Shown: positions 55,788 through 64,000 of the stretch, one piece after another
Layout: each line of letters begins with the position of its first letter
How positions within the stretch are numbered: the first letter of the stretch is position 1
Origin: Geothrix sp. SG200
GTDB taxonomy: Bacteria; Acidobacteriota; Holophagae; Holophagales; Holophagaceae
DNA: 64,000 nucleotides
Direction: 5' to 3'
Assembly (NCBI RefSeq): GCF_022808935.1
Contig: NZ_JAKZFR010000005.1
Location: forward strand, 209,958 to 273,957
The notes under the pieces: model-generated
What the model saw: only the letters and a program-made list of their open reading frames with translations
Database searches by the model: none
What the model was told of the DNA's origin: nothing
Position numbers and translations under genes: made by a program

Positions 55788-56337
55788 CGCCCTCGCGAAG
55801 AAGAACCCTCTTGGCCGTGAGGCCAATGATCTTTAGGTCGAACCAGATGGATTGGTTCTCAAGGTAATAGGCATCCAGATCGACCTTGATGGGAACGGGG
55901 ATCTCATCCCGGCCGTTGATCTGGGCCCAGCCCGTCAATCCCGGGCGGGGACGGTGAACCCCCCGCTCGGTGCGCAACTGAATGAGGTCTTCCTGGTTGA
56001 ACAGGGCGGGGCGGGGCCCGACGATGCTCATGTCCCCCTTCAGGATGCTCCACAATTGGGGCAGCTCATCAAGGCTGGTCTTTCGCAGGATTCCCCCCAC
56101 CGGGGTCAGCCACTGCGACGGATTCTCCAGCAGGTGGGTCGCGACGGCGGGGGTATCGATTCGCATGGTGCGGAATTTAGGCATCCGAAAAACTTTGTTG
56201 TCTGCGCCGATTCGATCCGAGAAATATAACACTGGGCCGGGAGATGTCAGCCGCACCAGAAGTGCCACAAGCAGCATCGGGAGCCATAGGATCGATATGG
56301 CAATGAGTGTAATCAACAGGTCAAGAACTCGCTTCAT
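55777..56337 (-). CDS. PglC/WbpL-group initiating sugar phosphotransferase (bacterial sugar transferase family)
   Basis: Short monotopic phosphoglycosyl transferase of 186 aa. One N-terminal membrane segment (LLITLIAISILWLPMLLVALLV), then GPVLYFSDRIG, FRMPKFRTM, LDELPQLWSILKGDMSIVGPRPAL with the catalytic Asp-Glu pair, and PGLTGWAQINGRDE. This minimal form lacks the extra membrane domain of WcaJ/WbaP. It would load the first sugar phosphate on undecaprenyl phosphate for the second polysaccharide. The frame is open 49 codons upstream into the glycosyltransferase gene, but the family starts at MKRVLDLL. Confidence 0.92.
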   Translation of the reverse strand: MKRVLDLLITLIAISILWLPMLLVALLVRLTSPGPVLYFSDRIGADNKVFRMPKFRTMRIDTPAVATHLLENPSQWLTPVGGILRKTSLDELPQLWSILKGDMSIVGPRPALFNQEDLIQLRTERGVHRPRPGLTGWAQINGRDEIPVPIKVDLDAYYLENQSIWFDLKIIGLTAKRVLLREGVTH

Positions 56338-56347
56338 ATGATCAACC

Positions 56348-57574
56348 TCATTTATTTCTAGTTTTTGAATTTGATGAAACCGCTTCTTGGATCCACCCGT
56401 CCAAACGGTCGAATAGCAACTCGCGATCGAAATGGTCGTTTGCGTATATCTTTCCGTTTCTGCCCATCTCGTCACGTTTTTCACGTGAAAAGGCGTGGAC
56501 CTTCCTCACGGCGTTAGCCAGGCCCTCGACGTCTCCCGCCGCAACGGCCAGCCCACCAGTTGATTCATGAATGAGGGCCGCCCCTTCTCCATTAAGGGCG
56601 GCAATGATGGGGCGGCCGCAGGCTAGGTAAGATTGGACTTTCCCAGGAACAGTCAGGGCAAATACGGGTTCCGGAAGAAGTGTCACAAGCAGGGCATCAG
56701 CCGCAGAAAAGAATGCAGGCATGGTGGTTGATGGGAACTGGCCCAATAAATGAAAACAATTTGAAAGGTTCCGCTTGGTTACTTCTTCCTTGACCCAAGG
56801 GGCCATCCGCCCATCACCCAAGATAATCCATTTAATATCACGAAGATCAGCCACCCTTTCGGCGGCAGTCAGAATGGTTTCAAAATCTTGGGATACTCCA
56901 ATATTTCCGGCAAAAATGATCTTGAAGCCATCAGGAAGCGATATGGGAAGCTCTTCATTCGAGCCCATCTCGGGCTCAATCCAGTTGGGGAAATACGCCA
57001 AGGAGGCGTATCGGGGGGACTTTTCCGACAAGCTTTCTAGGAAGCCTTTCGATGAGTACATAATTTTTTTACAGTGACTATAAATCCACTTTATCAAATG
57101 GTCCGTGCCACGAAGGATTCTATCTGATTTGATGGCTCCGGTAGCGGCCAGTGAATCGGGCCATAAATCAACGATCCAAAATAAGATGGGTGCCTGCTTA
57201 AACCATTTCATGACAATGGCGGGAATTCCGACCGTGACTGGAGACGCTTGAAATACGAATATAGCATCGTAATCTCCCCGGCACAGGATGGGCCCCAATA
57301 AAGAAGCTGATAGCGCGAATGATAAATAGTTGAAGCCTAGGCGAAGCCCACTACCATTGCCGCGGGGCAACATCGGGACACGGATGACCTTGGCCCCTTC
57401 ATGGGTTTCTGGTCGATTGAAAATCCCATAGCCGTTGAATATCTTTCCATTGGGATAATTGGGGCACCCAGTAAGTACCGTTACTTCATTTCCACGCTCA
57501 ATCAGCCCCTTCACCAGATCATTGATCCGGAACTGCTCGGGCCAGAAGTACTGGGTGACGACCAATATTTTCAT
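56348..57574 (-). CDS. WbuB-like family 4 glycosyltransferase
   Basis: GT-B transferase of 408 aa. It opens ILVVTQYFWPEQFRINDL, the hallmark of the WbuB group, and has FWIVDLWPDSLAATGAI, IFAGNIGVSQDFETIL and LLPEPVFALTVPGKVQSYLACGRPII. WbuB proteins transfer N-acetyl-L-fucosamine in O-antigen loci that carry the same FucNAc synthesis genes, which matches capF-capG-capE next door. It lies ten bases upstream of the phosphotransferase gene, and is more AT-rich than the downstream gene wbpM. Confidence 0.9.
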   Translation of the reverse strand: MKILVVTQYFWPEQFRINDLVKGLIERGNEVTVLTGCPNYPNGKIFNGYGIFNRPETHEGAKVIRVPMLPRGNGSGLRLGFNYLSFALSASLLGPILCRGDYDAIFVFQASPVTVGIPAIVMKWFKQAPILFWIVDLWPDSLAATGAIKSDRILRGTDHLIKWIYSHCKKIMYSSKGFLESLSEKSPRYASLAYFPNWIEPEMGSNEELPISLPDGFKIIFAGNIGVSQDFETILTAAERVADLRDIKWIILGDGRMAPWVKEEVTKRNLSNCFHLLGQFPSTTMPAFFSAADALLVTLLPEPVFALTVPGKVQSYLACGRPIIAALNGEGAALIHESTGGLAVAAGDVEGLANAVRKVHAFSREKRDEMGRNGKIYANDHFDRELLFDRLDGWIQEAVSSNSKTRNK

Positions 57575-57665
57575 TGGATCCTTGGGAAGGCCTTCGTAAT
57601 CAGGAGAAACTCACAAGCTTTTCGCGGGTTGGAGGCGATACCGCACTGGGGTGTGCAGGTCGGGA

Positions 57666-59636
57666 TTAAGCGCCGTCCGGGAGGTAGACGGGGTTGGCGC
57701 CGGAGTGGCGGCGGTCGCGGTTCTCTGCGGCGAACCGGCCGAGGCCCAGGGCGGAGGGGGTGTAGGTGGGCACCAGGCGGCGCAGCCAGCGCAGCATCTG
57801 GGCCTGCCGCCGGCCCTCGTCCTCCTCCATGGCCAGGCGCAGGCCATCCAGGCCCTGCTCGAACAGGGCGTCCTCCGGCGCCTGGAGGTGGGCGTCCAGG
57901 ACCTTGGGGTGCACGTCCGTGCGGGATTCCTCCTGGGCGGAGAACAACTCCTCGAAGAGCTTCTCGCCGGGCCGGATGCCGGTGAACTTCACTTCGATGT
58001 CCCGGCCGGGCACCAGGCCCGAGAGGCGGGCCATGTCCGTGGCCAGGTCGACGATGCGGACGGGCTCGCCCATGTCCAGCACGTAGACCTTGCCGGTGTC
58101 GCCCAGGATGCCGGCCTGCAAAGCGAGTTGGCTGGCCTCGGGGATGGTCATGAAGTAGCGGATCATGTCCGGGTGGGTCACCGTGAGGGGACCGCCGGCC
58201 TGGATCTGCTGACGGAAGATGGGGATCACGCTGCCCCGGCTGCCCAGCACGTTGCCGAAGCGCACGCTCACGTAGTGGGCGCCCGCGGGCGCGCGGCGGG
58301 CGGCGCGGAGCACCAGGCCCTCGGCGATGTGCTTGGAGGCCCCCAGCACGTTGGTGGGGTTGACGGACTTGTCCGTGGAGATGTTCACGAAGGTGTGGAC
58401 GCCCACGGCCAGGGCCGCGTCCAGCACCCGCTCGGTGCCGAAGATGTTGTTGTTGACCGCCTCCTCGGGGTGGGCCTCGAGGTAGGGCACGTGCTTGTGG
58501 GCGGCGGCGTGGAGCACCACCTGGGGTCGCCAGCGCTCGAACACGTGCCGCAGGCGGTTGGTGTGCCGGATGTCGCAGAGCTCCAGGGAGAGCGCCTGGT
58601 TGGGGAACAGGGCGCGGAGATCGCGCTCGATCTCCCACAGGCTGTTCTCGCCGCGGCCCAGGAGGATGAGCCGGGCGGGGCGGAAGGCGGCCACCTGGCG
58701 GGCCAGCTCGCTGCCGATGGAGCCGCCGGCGCCGGTGATGAGCACCGTGGCGTCCTCGAGGATGCTGCCGAGGGCGCTCTGGTCGAGCTGGATGGGCTCG
58801 CGGCGCAGCAGGTCCTCGATGGAGACGTCGCGCAGCTCGGGCTTCCAGGTGCGGGGACCCAGGAGGTCGGAGATGCCCGGGACGGTCTTGATGCGGACCC
58901 CGGTGGCCTGGGCCGCCTCCCGCAGGCGGCGGATGGTGGCGCCGCTGGCGCTGGGGATGGCCAGCACCACCTGGGTGATGTGATGGTCGGCGACGAGGGT
59001 GCGGAGCAGCCGGGACGGGCCCATCACGGGGACGCCCTGGAGGAGGATGCCCTGCTTGTCGAAGGCGTCGTCCACATAGCCGATGACCTGGCTGCCCAGC
59101 TCGGGGTGCCGCTGGATCTCCTGGGCCACGAGGAGCCCGGCCCGGCCCGCCCCCACGATGAGGGTGCGCTGGCGGGCGTCGGGGGCTTTCTCCCGCAGGA
59201 GGCCCTCGTAGCGCGCTCGGACGAAGGTGCGGGCCAGGGCCCAGGTCACGGCGGTGGCGAGGCTGGCGGTGACGAGGGTGTCGAAGCTGAGCGCGCCTTC
59301 GAGGTCGGGCGTGAGGTGGCCGAGGACCAGGGCCGTCAGGCAGAGGGTGAGGGAGGCCGCCACCAGCTGGAGCGTGTCGCGGAAGCCGATGTAGCGGTAC
59401 TGCTGGCGGGTGAGCCGGAAGCCGAGGTTGACCACCCCGCACAGGCCGACCCAGGCATAGATATGCCAGGCGATGGGGGATCCCACGGACAGGAACCGCT
59501 CGCTCGCCGCCCAGGCCAGGCCCGCCAGAAGGAGGTCCAGGGTCAGCTTGACCGCCTTCCGGAGGAGGGGGTGGCGCCTCAGGGTGCGGTTGGTGGGCAT
59601 GGGTTGGCTCGGGTTCAGGGAGGGGGAGGCATCCAT
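57666..59636 (-). CDS. WbpM/CapD-like membrane nucleotide-sugar 4,6-dehydratase
   Basis: 656 aa. Four N-terminal membrane helices (about 25-140), a first Rossmann domain (TLIVGAGRAGLLVAQEI) and a second catalytic SDR domain (VLITGAGGSIGSELARQ). HAAAHKHVPYLEAHPEEAV, STDKSVNPTNVLGASK and VRFGNVLGSRGSVIPIF follow. This is the form found in WbpM, PglF and CapD, making UDP-4-keto-6-deoxy-HexNAc (for QuiNAc or bacillosamine-type sugars). The ATG at 59636 is chosen because MDASP precedes the family-like part; the frame is open 51 codons further. No strong promoter is visible upstream. Confidence 0.93.
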   Translation of the reverse strand: MDASPSLNPSQPMPTNRTLRRHPLLRKAVKLTLDLLLAGLAWAASERFLSVGSPIAWHIYAWVGLCGVVNLGFRLTRQQYRYIGFRDTLQLVAASLTLCLTALVLGHLTPDLEGALSFDTLVTASLATAVTWALARTFVRARYEGLLREKAPDARQRTLIVGAGRAGLLVAQEIQRHPELGSQVIGYVDDAFDKQGILLQGVPVMGPSRLLRTLVADHHITQVVLAIPSASGATIRRLREAAQATGVRIKTVPGISDLLGPRTWKPELRDVSIEDLLRREPIQLDQSALGSILEDATVLITGAGGSIGSELARQVAAFRPARLILLGRGENSLWEIERDLRALFPNQALSLELCDIRHTNRLRHVFERWRPQVVLHAAAHKHVPYLEAHPEEAVNNNIFGTERVLDAALAVGVHTFVNISTDKSVNPTNVLGASKHIAEGLVLRAARRAPAGAHYVSVRFGNVLGSRGSVIPIFRQQIQAGGPLTVTHPDMIRYFMTIPEASQLALQAGILGDTGKVYVLDMGEPVRIVDLATDMARLSGLVPGRDIEVKFTGIRPGEKLFEELFSAQEESRTDVHPKVLDAHLQAPEDALFEQGLDGLRLAMEEDEGRRQAQMLRWLRRLVPTYTPSALGLGRFAAENRDRRHSGANPVYLPDGA

Positions 59637-60153
59637 CAGCGGGGCTTTCTTAGATGACTCGATGGTAGAACAAGCGGCAGGAGTATCGGCATGAAATACA
59701 AGCGATGGATACGGAAAAAGGAGACATGTGATATTCGTTTTCCAGCAGGCTTTATGTGCCCGGTTTCGATGTGTTTCGAATGTAACCAAGGCCCTAATGG
59801 GCCTAGGGAATGTGGTGGCATCAAAAACCCGCTAATCGGTCGATCGGGGTGTCCGCATTAATGTTGGGACAATAGCGCGATATCTAGATTCAATTACTAT
59901 GAAATTCATTTGTTATAATAATAACATCAATGCTGGTATTTTCCGCATGTAAAGCCGCGCGATAAGCGATTGATGACCCTGTGGGCCGATGACATCGGGA
60001 TCAGTTGGCGGTATCGGATTCCGGTCGGGACAAGGCCGGGGCAGGGCTGGATGGGGTGGCGAACGCGAGGCCCGAATCCTGGTTGTGACGGGAGGCACAC
60101 CGGGAATGCCTGCAAGCAGAGGTCCGGCAGGCTCCTTTGAAAGGGCTTTTTTT
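59637..60153 (+). other. 517-base gap with an AT-rich patch, no gene recognised
   Basis: The left half (59650-59940) is AT-rich and the right half is GC-rich. I find no coding sequence with family features, no tRNA and no second repeat type. An orphan -10-like box lies at 59911. The gap continues into element copy 7. Confidence 0.5.
59911..59919 (+). promoter_or_regulatory. orphan extended -10 box
   Basis: TGTTATAAT matches an extended -10 perfectly on the plus strand, but no plus-strand gene follows before the window ends. A transcript would run through about 230 bases and then into element copy 7. AT-richness alone could produce this match. Confidence 0.3.
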
Positions 60154-60362
60154 GCCACCGATTTCGCTGATTTCAGTGATTTTAAAGCGATTCCAGGCCC
60201 CAGTGCAGCATGGGCTCCATGGGGGGCGCCAGGGCCGCGAACTTTTGGAGGCTCGTGGTCCTGGCGCCCCCCATGACTTCCGGCGAAGCCGGAAGCGGCC
60301 TGCGGCCGGCCCATGCGGGACCCATCCGAGGCCCAATCAGCGCAATCGGTGAAATCGGTGGC
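60154..60362 (+). repeat. palindromic element, copy 7
   Basis: 209 bases with both terminal repeats. The central hairpin has two changes that would still pair as G-U in plus-strand RNA. Second stem intact with loop GAA; third loop TGC. The right end is 28 bases past the stop of the STAND gene. Confidence 0.94.
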
Positions 60363-60389
60363 TAAAAAGGCCTTTCGCCGGAAGAAGCC

Positions 60390-63300
60390 TCACTCCCCTT
60401 CGGGCACCGCCGGTAGGTTCATCTGGGTGGGGGTCCAGTCCTGGAGGGGGTCGGCGCGGTCGGGGAGGATCCAGCGGAGGCCGGCGGCTTCGACGGTCTG
60501 GCGGAAGCGGTGCAGGTCTTCGCGGCCCAGGAAGGCGGTGCCCTGGCTCTCGGGCAGGTGGGACCAGAGCTCCTGGAAGCTGGGGAAGGCGTCCTGGAGG
60601 CGGGCCTTGGCGCCCAGCTTCTCGCCACGCTGGAGCAGGAGCTGGGCGCCCTCGGCGCAGGCCTCCACCACCTGGGCGGGGAACTGGAGATCCCGGGCCG
60701 CGGCCAGGACCTCGCTCCAGGCCTCCAGCCCCTCCTCCGCCACGGCCTCCGTCGCGGGCACCGTGGAGAGCAGCAGGGCGTGGGCCCGGTGCCACTCCAG
60801 CTCCAGCCAGCGGGAGCCGGAGCCCTCCACGGGGGCCTTGAGGTTCTCGAGGATGGCCCAGCCCTGCTCCGGGGCCTCCTGCCGGGTGCGCTGGGATTCC
60901 CGGGACAGCACCTGGGCCAGCCGGAGTTGGGCCAGCCGATGGCGCCAGAGCATGCCGGAGGCCTCGAACTGGTCAGCCGCGGCCTTGAAGAGCCGGGCCG
61001 CGTCCCGCCAGGCGCCGCGGAACCGGGCCACGTCGCCCTGGAGCAGGGTGTGGTCGCCCTGCTCCTCTGGGGCCAGCAGGAGGCGCTGGGCGCCCGACGA
61101 GGGGCCCTGGGCCTGGAACAGGGCATGGTCCGCGGTCACGGGATCGCCCATGGCGGCGAAGGTGCGCGCCCGCCAGATCTGGATCATGGCCACCTGGGGT
61201 GCGTCGCCGAGCCGCTGGGCCTGGCCCAGGGCCCGGTTCAGGTGAGTCAGGGCCGGCCCCAGGAACTGCTGGAGGCTCCGCACCGCCCCCAGGGCCAGGT
61301 GGCTCTGGCTCTGGAGGCCGAGGTCGCCCTGCAGCCGGGCGGTCTGGAGGGCTTCCTGCAGCAGGGTGATGCAGGGGCCGGCCTGGCCCTGGGCGAGGCG
61401 GACCTGGGCCAGGCCGATCTGGGCCGGCACGAGGCCGCGGAAGTCCTGCCCGTGCTCCAGCAGGCGCTGGGCGGAATCGAGGTGGCCGGCCGCGCGCTGG
61501 AACTGCCCCTGGGCGGCCAGGGCCCGGCCCAGCGCGGTGAGCAGGGCCGCCTGGTCCTGGGGCTGGGACCGGCCGCCCTGGGGATGGAGGCCTTCCTCCA
61601 GGGCGCGGATGCCCTTGGTCAGGTGGCCCTGCAGCAGGTGGAGCTGGCCCAGGGCCAGGCGCAGGCGGGGCTGCTCGGGATGCAGGGGGTGGTCCTTCAG
61701 GCGGGCGGCGGCGCCCATGACCGGTTCCTGGGCCTCGCCGGGGCGGTGGAGGTGGAGCAGGAGCATGGCCCGCTTCCGAAGCACCCGGGCCTCGGCCAGG
61801 CGGACGCCCTCGTGGAAGGCGGATCGCCCCAGGGCGTCCAGGGCGTGGTCGAGGGCCTCCAGGGCGAGGTCCGCCACGGGTCGCGCCGGGGCCTCGCCAT
61901 CCGCCAGAGGCCCCTGGGAGCCGGCGGCCCAGGCATCTGCCAGGTGTTCGTGCAGGCGCGCCTCGTCCCAGGGCCGGGGCTGGAGCTGGAGGGCCTGCGT
62001 CACCATGCGCTGGGCCTCCTGGGGTGGCGCGGGCGGGTGGTGGTCGAGGGCCTCCAGCACGGCCGCCAGCGCGGTGGCTTCGTCGGAGGCGAGGGCCTGG
62101 AGCGTCACCGAGTGGGCCACGGGGCCGCCCTGCTCCTGGATGACCGCCAGGAGGGCGCGGGCCAGCCGCTTGAGCTCGGCCTGGGGCGTGTGGGCGAGCA
62201 CCAGCTCGCGCCAGCGGGGATCGGGCATGAGGGCCTGGCCGCCCTGGAGCTGGACCAGGCGGGAGCCCAGGGCGCCCTGCTGGGCATCCTCCAGCGCATC
62301 ACCCGCCAGGCCCAGCAGGCGGCCGAGGGACCCGGCGGGCACGGGCCGGTCCGCCAGGGCCAGCAGGCGCACCAGGGTGGCGGCGGCGGGGGTGAGCCGC
62401 TGGAGGCGACCCAGGAAGACCTGCTGCACGAGATCGGCCTGGGCCTGGAGGGTCGCGGGGCGGTCGGGGGCCAGGATCCAGTGGTCCTGGTCCCAGGTCA
62501 GGGCGCCCTCCTGCTGGGCCAGCTCCAGGACGTTCCGCAGCAGGCCCGGGTTGCCCAGGCTCTGGGTCAGCAGGTCCGCCACGTAGCCCGGGGGCAGGGC
62601 GTGGCGGCCCAGCAGGTCGTCCAGGATGGCGCGGAGATCCTCGTCCTCCATGCGGTTGACGCCCACCAGGGCGGCGGAGGCCTCCTGCCGCAGGTCGGCG
62701 ATGAGGGGCTTCAGCCCGGCGCCCTGGGCGCCCGTGGTGAGGGAGAGCAGCCAGGGAAGGTCCGAGCGGTGCACCAGCTCCCGCACCAGCGACAGCACCT
62801 CCGGCGCGGCGCGCTCCAGGTTCGAGAGGTGGACGAGGCGGGGATGGAGGAGGCGGGCGAAGTCCAGGACCTCGAGGGCCGCCTTCACCTCCTCGGGCTC
62901 GGGGCCGGGATCCTGGCGGTTCCGGTGGCGGCCGCCGGTGAGGAAGGCGAAGGCGGGCATCCGCAGGGACAGGGCCCGGGCGGTCTCGGGACGCTGGGCA
63001 TAGAGGTCCGCCTCGTTGCCGGCGAGCAAGGTCTCCAGCAGCCGGCCCAGGAACCGCCCGGCGGATTCGTCTGCGGAAGCTTCGAGGGGGTGGACCCAGA
63101 TGCCCTCGCCCTCGGCCACGGCGCAGGCCCAGGCCGCCAGGTGGGCCTTGCCGATGCCCTCCTCGCCTTGGAGGAGGACAATGCGCTCCATGGGTATGGG
63201 GGCGTTGAGGCCGAGCATGAGGGACTTGAGGTAGGGCAGCTCCTGGCTCCGCCCCCGGAGGGGCCGGGCGATGAGTTCCGACAGGTCCCGGGTGTGGGTC

Positions 63301-63818
63301 CAGGGAAGGTCGTCGGAGAGGGCCGAGGCGGGAACGGCCTCAGGCAGGAGACTGGAGAGCTCGGGCAGGCCCCAGGGAGCCCCGCCGAGGACGCGCGGGA
63401 CCTGGGTGAGCCCGGCGCGGAAGGAGATGACCTCCGGGTGCAGGAACCGCGGGTGGAGGTCGCGCGCGAGCTCCCGCGCGAGGTGCTGCGTCAGGGCGGC
63501 GCGCTGGGCCGCGCCCCAGGCCGGCCAGAGGCGGGAGAGGGGCGTTCCCTGGAGGGCCTGGAGGTGCCAGGCCTGGCCGTCGTCGAAGCCGAAGTGGCCG
63601 ATGACCGAATCCAGCGGGTCGGCGTCGCGGAAGCGGGCCAGGAAGGTGTCGCGCAGCTGGTCCAGGTCACGCTCCGCGGGCAGCGGCGACCAGATCTGCG
63701 CCAGGAAGCGCGCGCCATCGAGTTCCCGCTTCAGGAGCTGGAAGGCGCAGCCCTCGCCCTGTCCCAGGTCCATGAGCCAGGTGTAGCGGTGCGTCCCGAG
63801 GAAGCGCGTCACATCCAC
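60390..63818 (-). CDS. pseudokinase-like, STAND ATPase and TPR fusion protein
   Basis: 1142 aa, cytoplasmic. Residues about 1-150 follow the layout of a protein kinase (a Lys in FQLLKREL, a hinge-like WHLQALQGTPLSRLW, RDLHPRFLHPEVISF in place of HRDLKPEN), but the catalytic residues are missing, so it looks like a pseudokinase. Residues about 200-520 are an AAA/STAND-type region with the P-loop G218-EEGIG-K224-A225; the usual Ser/Thr after Lys is Ala. Residues about 600-1080 are a long TPR-like array of Ala/Leu-rich helices. The layout recalls PknK/MalT-type signal regulators. No DNA-binding domain is visible. The last gene of the window has repeat copies at both ends. Confidence 0.7.
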   Translation of the reverse strand: MDVTRFLGTHRYTWLMDLGQGEGCAFQLLKRELDGARFLAQIWSPLPAERDLDQLRDTFLARFRDADPLDSVIGHFGFDDGQAWHLQALQGTPLSRLWPAWGAAQRAALTQHLARELARDLHPRFLHPEVISFRAGLTQVPRVLGGAPWGLPELSSLLPEAVPASALSDDLPWTHTRDLSELIARPLRGRSQELPYLKSLMLGLNAPIPMERIVLLQGEEGIGKAHLAAWACAVAEGEGIWVHPLEASADESAGRFLGRLLETLLAGNEADLYAQRPETARALSLRMPAFAFLTGGRHRNRQDPGPEPEEVKAALEVLDFARLLHPRLVHLSNLERAAPEVLSLVRELVHRSDLPWLLSLTTGAQGAGLKPLIADLRQEASAALVGVNRMEDEDLRAILDDLLGRHALPPGYVADLLTQSLGNPGLLRNVLELAQQEGALTWDQDHWILAPDRPATLQAQADLVQQVFLGRLQRLTPAAATLVRLLALADRPVPAGSLGRLLGLAGDALEDAQQGALGSRLVQLQGGQALMPDPRWRELVLAHTPQAELKRLARALLAVIQEQGGPVAHSVTLQALASDEATALAAVLEALDHHPPAPPQEAQRMVTQALQLQPRPWDEARLHEHLADAWAAGSQGPLADGEAPARPVADLALEALDHALDALGRSAFHEGVRLAEARVLRKRAMLLLHLHRPGEAQEPVMGAAARLKDHPLHPEQPRLRLALGQLHLLQGHLTKGIRALEEGLHPQGGRSQPQDQAALLTALGRALAAQGQFQRAAGHLDSAQRLLEHGQDFRGLVPAQIGLAQVRLAQGQAGPCITLLQEALQTARLQGDLGLQSQSHLALGAVRSLQQFLGPALTHLNRALGQAQRLGDAPQVAMIQIWRARTFAAMGDPVTADHALFQAQGPSSGAQRLLLAPEEQGDHTLLQGDVARFRGAWRDAARLFKAAADQFEASGMLWRHRLAQLRLAQVLSRESQRTRQEAPEQGWAILENLKAPVEGSGSRWLELEWHRAHALLLSTVPATEAVAEEGLEAWSEVLAAARDLQFPAQVVEACAEGAQLLLQRGEKLGAKARLQDAFPSFQELWSHLPESQGTAFLGREDLHRFRQTVEAAGLRWILPDRADPLQDWTPTQMNLPAVPEGE

Positions 63819-63929
63819 GGATGCGGCTTTCGCGCGGGTTCAGCGGGGCGGGGAGGCATGGCGGGAAGTGTACCGCAGGGATCCGGGGAATGAGTTGACC
63901 GGTGGTTTCAAAAGCAAAAGCCTTTTTTA

Positions 63930-64000
63930 GCCACCGATTTCGCTGATTTCAGTGATTAAAAGCGATTCTCGTCCCAGCGCAGCACGGGCTCCATGGGGGG
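63930..64000 (+). repeat. palindromic element, copy 8, cut by the window end
   Basis: Left terminal repeat (GCCACCGATTTCGCTG) and left arm to GGGCTCCATGGGGGG, identical in layout to copies 2 and 6. It starts 112 bases upstream of the STAND gene start; the rest lies beyond the window. Confidence 0.9.

Noticed and set aside
60510..63893. A 1127-aa open frame on the plus strand opposite the STAND protein gene
   Set aside because: Low-complexity Gly/Leu/Ala/Gln translation without motifs. The minus frame has recognisable domains, a proper stop and a start at the right place.

Overview
The window looks like the chromosome of a GC-rich Gram-negative bacterium, most likely an acidobacterium of the Holophaga/Geothrix type. 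That placement is an inference from the rpoB/rpoC character (RpoB carries a cysteine-rich zinc-ribbon-like insertion), the GC-rich codon usage and the gene content. Outer-membrane export genes (Wza, Wzi-like, SLBB proteins, lipoproteins) show a diderm envelope. No 16S gene or other decisive marker is present.

Layout. 1-8.4 kb: the end of rpoB, then rpoC and its terminator. 8.5-19.2 kb (+): a polysaccharide locus with a Wzz-like chain-length protein, dTDP-rhamnose genes rmlA-rmlC-rmlD, gmd, rmlB, a flippase, an epimerase, two GT2 glycosyltransferases and a Wzy-like polymerase; the middle of it is clearly AT-rich. 19.3-25.8 kb (-): a GT4 transferase, a polysaccharide deacetylase, an acetyltransferase, a DUF1972-type transferase and pnp. 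26.1-31.8 kb (+): a WecA/MraY-type initiating phosphotransferase, a 973-aa multi-SLBB export protein, queD, a LEA-like lipoprotein and a HAD hydrolase. 32.2-40.5 kb (-): a Wzi-like barrel, rng, panD, two short secreted paralogues, panC, panB and a GxxExxY protein, almost every one separated by a copy of a palindromic repeat. 41.1-55.8 kb (+): a second capsule/exopolysaccharide locus with wza-wzb-wzc, flippase, acyltransferase, polymerase/ligase, glycosyltransferases, a UDP-sugar dehydrogenase and the UDP-L-FucNAc genes capF-capG-capE. 55.8-63.8 kb (-): a PglC-type phosphoglycosyl transferase, a WbuB-like transferase, a WbpM-like dehydratase and a large pseudokinase/STAND/TPR protein.

How it works together. 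The genes cover nucleotide-sugar supply (dTDP-L-rhamnose, a GDP-mannose-derived deoxysugar, UDP-uronic acid, UDP-L-FucNAc), two types of lipid-carrier initiating enzyme, transferases, two flippases, two polymerase-like proteins, two chain-length proteins and two outer-membrane export proteins. At least two surface polysaccharides can therefore be built from this 64 kb.

The most unusual structure is a family of about 209-bp palindromic elements with terminal inverted repeats: eight copies plus one fragment. All lie in one orientation, most sit 12-102 bp after the stop codon of a minus-strand gene, and their internal stems are conserved while the loops vary. Two copies contain extreme poly-G/poly-C tracts, and one copy has lost exactly the central hairpin. 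I know of no name for this family.
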